DNA from: Flavobacterium haoranii | GTDB lineage: Bacteria; Bacteroidota; Bacteroidia; Flavobacteriales; Flavobacteriaceae | Reading direction: 5' to 3' | Assembly (NCBI GenBank): GCA_003246205.1 | Contig: QKBC01000022.1 | Span: forward strand, 1 to 49,084 | DNA: 49,084 nucleotides | Shown here: one piece after another, positions 44,533 through 49,084 of the stretch | How positions within the stretch are numbered: position 1 is the first letter of the stretch | Layout: the number at the start of each line of letters is the position of its first letter | Notes under the pieces: generated by a model | Database searches by the model: none | Seen by the model: only the letters and a program-made list of their open reading frames with translations | What the model was told of the DNA's origin: nothing | Translations under genes and position numbers: made by a program

Positions 44533-45575
44533 TGACAGTTAATTTTAAGAAATCATACAAATTCGCTCTTAAATCCTCTACCTACATAACTTTATTTTCT
44601 TTTGGTGTATTATACATCTTTAACTATTATTTTTTAAAAGTAAGTTTATGGTATATTGTTTTATATGCCATAATGCTTTTTATTTTTTCCTTTTTTGTAT
44701 TGCAATTCAGAGTAGAACACTTTATCTACAGAAGAGTGAAGAAAATATATGACGATGTATCGTTATTAGAAAATGCATCTTTTCGCAATCAGCCGGTAAC
44801 AACGGATATGGCAACTTTGACAAAAGAAGTTCAGAAGTTTGCCCATGACAAAAAGCTGGAAATAGAAACTTTAAAAATCAGAGAAGAATACCGTAGAGAG
44901 TTTTTGGGAAATGTTTCTCATGAACTCAAAACACCTTTGTTTACAGTACAAGGATATTTATTGACTTTGCTTGACGGCGCCATGGATGATAAAAATATTC
45001 GCAAGAAATATTTACAGCGTGCGGAAAAAGGAGTAGAAAGGTTGATCTATATTGTGAAAGATCTGGATATGATTACCAAATTAGAAACAGGAGACTTAAA
45101 CCTAAATCTTTCTGAATTTAATATTATTGAGGTCATTCAGAATGTTTTTGACTTACTGGAAATGCGAGCTGCAAAGAAACATATCACCCTTACATTTGAC
45201 ACTCATTATAAACACCCAATAAAAGTTATAGCCGATCAGGAGAAGATTCAGCAAGTAGTAACCAATCTGGTTGTAAATTCTATAAAATATGGAAAAGAAG
45301 GAGGAACAACAGAGGTGAGTATTGAAGACTTGGTTAGCAATAAGGTAATTGTTCGGATTACAGATAATGGAGAAGGAATAGAAAAACACCATATTTCCAG
45401 ATTGTTTGAACGTTTCTATCGTGTGGATAAAAGCGGTGCAAGAAGTGAAGGAGGCTCCGGTTTAGGGTTGGCTATTGTAAAACATATTATCGAAGGGCAC
45501 AACGAAAAGATTTACGTAGAAAGTGAGTTTGGTGTTGGCTCAGAGTTCTCATTTACCTTAGAAAAGGCGAAATAA
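44532..45575 (+). CDS. PhoR-like sensor histidine kinase
   Basis: 347 aa. Two N-terminal membrane helices (TYITLFSFGVLYIFNYYFL, LWYIVLYAIMLFIFSFFVLQ) close together leave little sensing loop. The HisKA H-box is FLGNVSHELKTPLFTVQ with phosphorylated H130; the HATPase has the N-box (VTNLVVNSIKYGK), G1 (ITDNGEGIEKHH) and G2 (GGSGLGLAIVKHI). The signal is probably sensed through the membrane or a partner. It is coupled to the response regulator and its end overlaps the convergent glycosyltransferase by 18 bp. Confidence 0.92.
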   Translation: MTVNFKKSYKFALKSSTYITLFSFGVLYIFNYYFLKVSLWYIVLYAIMLFIFSFFVLQFRVEHFIYRRVKKIYDDVSLLENASFRNQPVTTDMATLTKEVQKFAHDKKLEIETLKIREEYRREFLGNVSHELKTPLFTVQGYLLTLLDGAMDDKNIRKKYLQRAEKGVERLIYIVKDLDMITKLETGDLNLNLSEFNIIEVIQNVFDLLEMRAAKKHITLTFDTHYKHPIKVIADQEKIQQVVTNLVVNSIKYGKEGGTTEVSIEDLVSNKVIVRITDNGEGIEKHHISRLFERFYRVDKSGARSEGGSGLGLAIVKHIIEGHNEKIYVESEFGVGSEFSFTLEKAK

Positions 45576-46622
45576 TTCAGTCCAGCTAATATTGGTTGAA
45601 AAATTTTGCAATCCTCTATATAAGGGAATTTTTTCTATTTTATCTACAGTAAATTTTTCTTGCTTACAACTAGGAGCAATACCTTCCGCTTTGTATTTTT
45701 TAGCTAAATATTCTTGTTCGTATTGTCCGGGAGTCGGAATGAAAAAAGCTTTTTTGCCTAATTGGGCTAAATCCATTACAGTAGTATAGCCTGAACGACA
45801 TACAATTTTATCACTTTGGTTAAAAGCAAGCTCTAGCTGGTCACTGTTCATAAAATTGTAATATGTAATATTCTTTTCTATGTTTATCTGCTGTTCAGCT
45901 TCAATTTTACCTTTTATAAATAAAACTGGTTTATCATAGTTTTCAAATTCCGATTTGAGTTTTTCTTCCAAGAAAGTTCGTTGTGGTTCCGGTCCTGAAA
46001 GAATAACCATAACATCATATTTTGGTTCAACAACACGTTTGTGTAAACGACTGAGCGGACCAATATAGCGTAAGTGTTTTAAGGAAGTATTTCCTAAATG
46101 TCCCAATTTACCGGTTAAGTTTGGTGTCCCGGCAACATCAGGAATCCAACATTCATTGAATTTTTTAATGTAAAAATGATGTAATTTGGTTGTAATCCAA
46201 GAAGTCGATCCGGTTAAAACGGTTAATTGATGGGTTATAAAAACAGAAGGAATTCTTTTGTGATGAACCCCCAGTCTGTTGTCTGAAATAATGCCGGCTA
46301 TGCCATATTCTTCAACCCATTTGGCTATTGTATTTCTTTCGTTTTGAATAGCAGAAACAATTTGCGGAACTTGTGCTAACATTTTCCATTTAAAATTTTT
46401 CCCTTTTTCCGCATAGCGAATGTTATAGGAGGGAAGCTCTAAATGAAGTAAATCCGGAAATTCTTTTTTTAGCAAAGCTAAAGCTACACCGTCAGAGGCG
46501 ATTACCGGTTCAAATTCATTGCTCTGTAAAGCTTTAATGATAGGTATACAACGAGTCGCATGACCCAATCCCCAGTTTAAAGGAGCTACTAAAATTTTCT
46601 TTTTTGTTTCCAATCGAATCAA
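45558..46622 (-). CDS. GT28/MurG-like glycosyltransferase
   Basis: 354 aa. The N-terminal Gly-rich region KILVAPLNWGLGHATRCIPI and the C-terminal nucleotide-sugar site (DKIVCRSGYTTVMDLAQLGK, FIPTPGQYEQEYLAKKY) match the GT28-like family. Start TTG 46622 is used since no ATG precedes the conserved fold; TTG 46613 is also possible. The donor and acceptor are unknown, with lipid or surface polysaccharide likely. It is convergent with the histidine kinase and overlaps it by 18 bp. Confidence 0.82.
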   Translation of the reverse strand: MIRLETKKKILVAPLNWGLGHATRCIPIIKALQSNEFEPVIASDGVALALLKKEFPDLLHLELPSYNIRYAEKGKNFKWKMLAQVPQIVSAIQNERNTIAKWVEEYGIAGIISDNRLGVHHKRIPSVFITHQLTVLTGSTSWITTKLHHFYIKKFNECWIPDVAGTPNLTGKLGHLGNTSLKHLRYIGPLSRLHKRVVEPKYDVMVILSGPEPQRTFLEEKLKSEFENYDKPVLFIKGKIEAEQQINIEKNITYYNFMNSDQLELAFNQSDKIVCRSGYTTVMDLAQLGKKAFFIPTPGQYEQEYLAKKYKAEGIAPSCKQEKFTVDKIEKIPLYRGLQNFSTNISWTELFRLF

Positions 46623-46759
46623 CTTAATTTTATGTAGCTGCTAATATTCATAACGAATCTGAACTACAGGTAAAGGTATTCTTTTTCAAGTTGTAAAATA
46701 AAAATAATTTGTGGTTTCTCATATTTCCTTAATTTTACCAAAAAATTAAATTTTTTCTT

Positions 46760-47434
46760 GTGGGGAGTAAAAACAAACTAAAACGCTTTAGAGAAAACGA
46801 AACATTCAACAATGTAGTACAACCAACTCGAGATGAGGTGGTTTCAGGAAACTTACCTTATAAAGGGAAATGGAGAACCGACTTTTTCAAGAATGATAAT
46901 CCGATTGTTTTAGAATTGGGTTGTGGAAAAGGAGAATATTCTGTTGGCTTAGCGCAACGATTTCCGAGTAAAAATTTCATAGGAGTTGATATAAAAGGAG
47001 CGCGTTTTTGGCGTGGTGCAAAAACTGCGGTGGAAGAAGGAATTCATAATGTAGGGTTTCTTCGTACCCAAATTGAATTAATAGACCATTGTTTTGCTGA
47101 GAATGAAGTAGATGAAATATGGATCACCTTTCCGGATCCGCAAATTAAATACAAGCGCACCAAACACCGTATGACCAATACGGAATTCTTACAACGTTAT
47201 AAAAGAATATTGAAACCTGACGGGATTATGCATTTAAAAACCGATAGCGAATTTATGCATGGTTATACTTTGGGATTATTGCATGGAGAAGGTCATGAGG
47301 TGTTGTATGCGAATCATAATATTTACAGGAACGAAGGTGCTCCGGCCGAGGTAACCGGAATACAAACGTTCTATGAGAGTCAATATTTAGAACAAAATAA
47401 ACCGATAACCTATATTAAATTTAAATTGAAATAG
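46760..47434 (+). CDS. trmB: tRNA (guanine-N7-)-methyltransferase
   Basis: 224 aa from GTG 46760, chosen because it gives the usual GSKNKLKRFRENETF start. SAM-binding motif I is LELGCGKGEYSVGLA; the signature FPDPQIKYKRTKHRM follows, with LKTDSEFMHGY near the end. It places m7G46 in tRNA. The next gene (LysE family) begins directly after its stop codon, and the ATL gene follows, so these three form an operon. Confidence 0.95.
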   Translation: MGSKNKLKRFRENETFNNVVQPTRDEVVSGNLPYKGKWRTDFFKNDNPIVLELGCGKGEYSVGLAQRFPSKNFIGVDIKGARFWRGAKTAVEEGIHNVGFLRTQIELIDHCFAENEVDEIWITFPDPQIKYKRTKHRMTNTEFLQRYKRILKPDGIMHLKTDSEFMHGYTLGLLHGEGHEVLYANHNIYRNEGAPAEVTGIQTFYESQYLEQNKPITYIKFKLK

Positions 47435-48061
47435 ATGGAGTTGGTAATAGCCTTTTTAGCAGGATTTGTAATTGCAGCAATTGGAATCATTGCGCCCGGA
47501 ATGTTGAACATGACCATTGCCCGATTGAGCGTGGAAGAAAGTAAAAAGCAAGCTTTATTATTCGCTTTCGGCTCTGTTTGTATTGTTTTTCTCCAAAGTT
47601 TTGTCGGAACTTATTTTGCTAAATTTCTAGATACCAATCCTCATGTAACAGAAACTTTAAAAAAGTTTGGAACTGTTATTTTTGTATTGCTGACATTCTT
47701 TTTTATTTATAATGGAATTCAGGCAAAAAAGAAGAGAAAAATAGATGTTGAGGTAAAAGACAAGCGCAATCGTTTTTTATTCGGTGTAACATTGTCTTCT
47801 TTAAATATGTTTGCCATACCGTATTATGCCGTAATGGGATTAATGCTAGCATCAAAAGATCTGTTTCATTTCTCTATTCTTGAGATTATCAGCTTCTCTT
47901 TGGCTGCCAGCATCGGAACTTTTGCAATTTTCTATATTTATGCTGTGTTCTTTAAAAAAATTGAACATAAGGTAACGCTGCTTTCTAAAAATATTAATTT
48001 TTTTATAGCTATTGTTACAGGTATAGTGGCCATAATGTCTCTTATTAAAATACTTTCTTAA
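47435..48061 (+). CDS. LysE-family transporter
   Basis: 208 aa, six hydrophobic segments. The LysE/RhtB signature is in the N-terminal part: GFVIAAIGIIAPGMLNMTIA with SVEESKKQALLFAFGS. The rest is typical: FVLLTFFFIYNGI, LFGVTLSSLNMFAIPYYAVM. It would export amino acids or small metabolites across the inner membrane. The substrate is unknown. It begins directly after the trmB stop. Confidence 0.85.
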   Translation: MELVIAFLAGFVIAAIGIIAPGMLNMTIARLSVEESKKQALLFAFGSVCIVFLQSFVGTYFAKFLDTNPHVTETLKKFGTVIFVLLTFFFIYNGIQAKKKRKIDVEVKDKRNRFLFGVTLSSLNMFAIPYYAVMGLMLASKDLFHFSILEIISFSLAASIGTFAIFYIYAVFFKKIEHKVTLLSKNINFFIAIVTGIVAIMSLIKILS

Positions 48062-48062
48062 A

Positions 48063-48398
48063 ATGGCAAAGCCAAAAGAATTGAGCTTTTTTGAAAAGGT
48101 TTACGAAGTAGTTCGTCAGATTCCTTACGGAAAAGTAACTTCCTATGGCGCAATTGCAAAGGCGATTGGCTCTCCGCAATCTTCAAGAATGGTCGGGTAT
48201 GCCATGAATGCTTCTCATGGACTAAATGATGTTCCTGCTCATAGAGTTGTTAACAGAAATGGTCTACTCACAGGAAAACATCATTTTGAAGGAACCAACC
48301 TCATGCAACAACTTTTAGAGAGTGAAGGAATTAAAGTTGTTGCTAATAAAATTGTGGATTTTGATAAACATTTTTGGTTACCACCTCTTAATCAATAA
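48063..48398 (+). CDS. alkyltransferase-like DNA-binding protein (ATL), Cys replaced by Ala
   Basis: 111 aa. It corresponds to the C-terminal DNA-binding domain of O6-alkylguanine-DNA alkyltransferase: PYGKVTSYGAIAKAIGSPQS, RMVGYAMNASHG and VPAHRVVNRNGLL. The active-site Cys in the PCHRV motif is Ala here (A59), so it cannot accept an alkyl group. Known ATL proteins bind alkylated bases and hand them to nucleotide-excision repair. It starts 1 bp after the LysE-family gene and overlaps the convergent scoB by 11 bp. Confidence 0.9.
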   Translation: MAKPKELSFFEKVYEVVRQIPYGKVTSYGAIAKAIGSPQSSRMVGYAMNASHGLNDVPAHRVVNRNGLLTGKHHFEGTNLMQQLLESEGIKVVANKIVDFDKHFWLPPLNQ

Positions 48399-49047
48399 CC
48401 ATTTCCGGAATTTCACCTTCTACAATAAGTGTTCCTTCAGTTGCTTTTTGAATTTCTTCTACAGAAACACCCGGAGCTCTTTCTAGTAGTTTAAATCCTT
48501 GTGGTGTGACTTCAACAACAGCTAATTCGGTTACAATTTTTTTAACACAGCCCACGCCTGTTAATGGTAACGAACATTTTTTTAATAATTTCGATTCGCC
48601 TGCTTTATTCACGTGCATCATGGCAACGATGATATTTTCGGCAGAAGCGACTAAATCCATAGCGCCACCCATACCTTTAACCATTTTACCCGGAATTTTC
48701 CAGTTGGCAATATCGCCGTTTTCGGCTACTTCCATAGCGCCTAAAATGGTTAAATCTACTTTTTGAGAACGGATCATTCCGAAACTGAAAGCAGAATCAA
48801 AGAAACTTGCTCCAGGTAACGTAGTAATAGTTTGTTTTCCGGCATTGATGATGTCAGCATCCTCTTCACCTTCAAAAGGAAAAGGTCCCATACCTAAGAC
48901 ACCATTTTCCGATTGAAATTCTACAGCAATATCTTCGCGCACAAAGTTGGCTACTAATGTTGGAATTCCAATTCCTAGATTTACGTAGTAACCGTCTTTT
49001 ACTTCTTTAGCAATTCGTTTTGCAATTTGATTTTTATCTAGTGCCAT
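48388..49047 (-). CDS. scoB: 3-oxoacid CoA-transferase subunit B
   Basis: 219 aa, normal for a B subunit. YYVNLGIGIPTLVANFV starts the CoA-binding fold, and SENGVLGMGPFP contains the catalytic Glu. DADIINAGKQTITTLPGASFFDSA and MGGAMDLVASAENIIVAMMH are conserved. With the A subunit it moves CoA between succinate and 3-oxoacids, as in ketone-body or acetoacetate use. The stop of the A gene lies 2 bp upstream, so the two are one operon. Confidence 0.94.
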   Translation of the reverse strand: MALDKNQIAKRIAKEVKDGYYVNLGIGIPTLVANFVREDIAVEFQSENGVLGMGPFPFEGEEDADIINAGKQTITTLPGASFFDSAFSFGMIRSQKVDLTILGAMEVAENGDIANWKIPGKMVKGMGGAMDLVASAENIIVAMMHVNKAGESKLLKKCSLPLTGVGCVKKIVTELAVVEVTPQGFKLLERAPGVSVEEIQKATEGTLIVEGEIPEMVID

Positions 49048-49049
49048 GA

Positions 49050-49084
49050 TTAATCTCTTTTACGGGTTGTACGTTGTTCAATGC
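49050..49084 (-). CDS. scoA: 3-oxoacid CoA-transferase subunit A, last residues only
   Basis: The minus strand at the window edge reads IEQRTTRKRD and a stop at 49050. This is the expected C-terminus of the A subunit just before scoB. The rest lies outside the window. Confidence 0.75.
   Translation of the reverse strand, partial: IEQRTTRKRD

Noticed and set aside
1..49084. CRISPR array, tRNA and rRNA genes
   Set aside because: No regularly spaced repeats and no cloverleaf or ribosomal RNA sequence were recognised in reading through; small RNA genes could be missed by eye.

Overview
The window looks like a chromosomal segment of a Bacteroidota bacterium of the Flavobacteriaceae, probably Flavobacterium or a close relative. 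The evidence is the low GC content, several good TAnnTTTG-type -7 promoter elements and few strong Shine-Dalgarno sites. Gene content agrees: type IX secretion (T9SS) type A sorting domains, a TonB-dependent receptor with a carboxypeptidase-like N-terminal domain, DUF3098, DUF4271 and DUF4296 genes, and the gene order ftsX-DUF3098-uppP-truB.

Region 1 (1-11.1 kb) is an accessory Rhs polymorphic-toxin locus. A 5'-truncated YD-repeat gene is followed 5 bp later by a DUF6443/Rhs core gene whose C-terminal tip carries an HExxH metallopeptidase motif. Next comes a small secreted protein, the candidate immunity protein. Downstream lie two start-less orphan Rhs cassettes. The first repeats about 1.1 kb of the core, with alternating near-identical and divergent blocks, and ends in a different HExxH tip resembling the M91/NleD family; it is translationally coupled to a lipoprotein gene. 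The second repeats only the last 60 or so core residues, ends in an unrecognised Ser/Thr-rich tip and is followed by a multi-pass membrane protein gene. A single-ORF IS1-family transposase closes the region. The layout suggests one expressed toxin gene plus a downstream store of alternative tip/partner pairs, and all three candidate partners are addressed to the envelope. This is the most interesting part of the window.

Region 2 (11.2-17.6 kb, mostly minus strand) holds a PAP2 phosphatase, small envelope proteins of unknown function, a YiiX/YebB-like cysteine hydrolase and the housekeeping run ftsX-DUF3098-uppP-truB. Region 3 (17.8-34 kb) is core metabolism: leuS (with two short dispersed repeats read in frame), an outer-membrane barrel protein, a zinc metallopeptidase, an Lrp/AsnC regulator beside saccharopine dehydrogenase, DUF423, pckA, hemD with DUF4271, a polyprenol-phosphate mannosyltransferase-dihydroorotase-DUF4296 run, an NAD-dependent epimerase and tyrS.

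Region 4 (34-45.6 kb) is envelope and secretion: a LuxE-like acyltransferase, an M64 metallopeptidase and two further T9SS substrates (one almost nothing but signal peptide and sorting domain), a beta-helix lipoprotein paired with a TonB-dependent receptor, and a divergent PhoB/PhoR-type two-component system. Region 5 (45.6-49 kb) has a glycosyltransferase, trmB, a LysE-family exporter, an alkyltransferase-like protein with Ala in place of the catalytic Cys, and scoB with the tail of scoA at the window edge.

I found no rRNA, tRNA or CRISPR array. Eleven hairpins, ten convincing as terminators and one as a possible leader attenuator, are listed.
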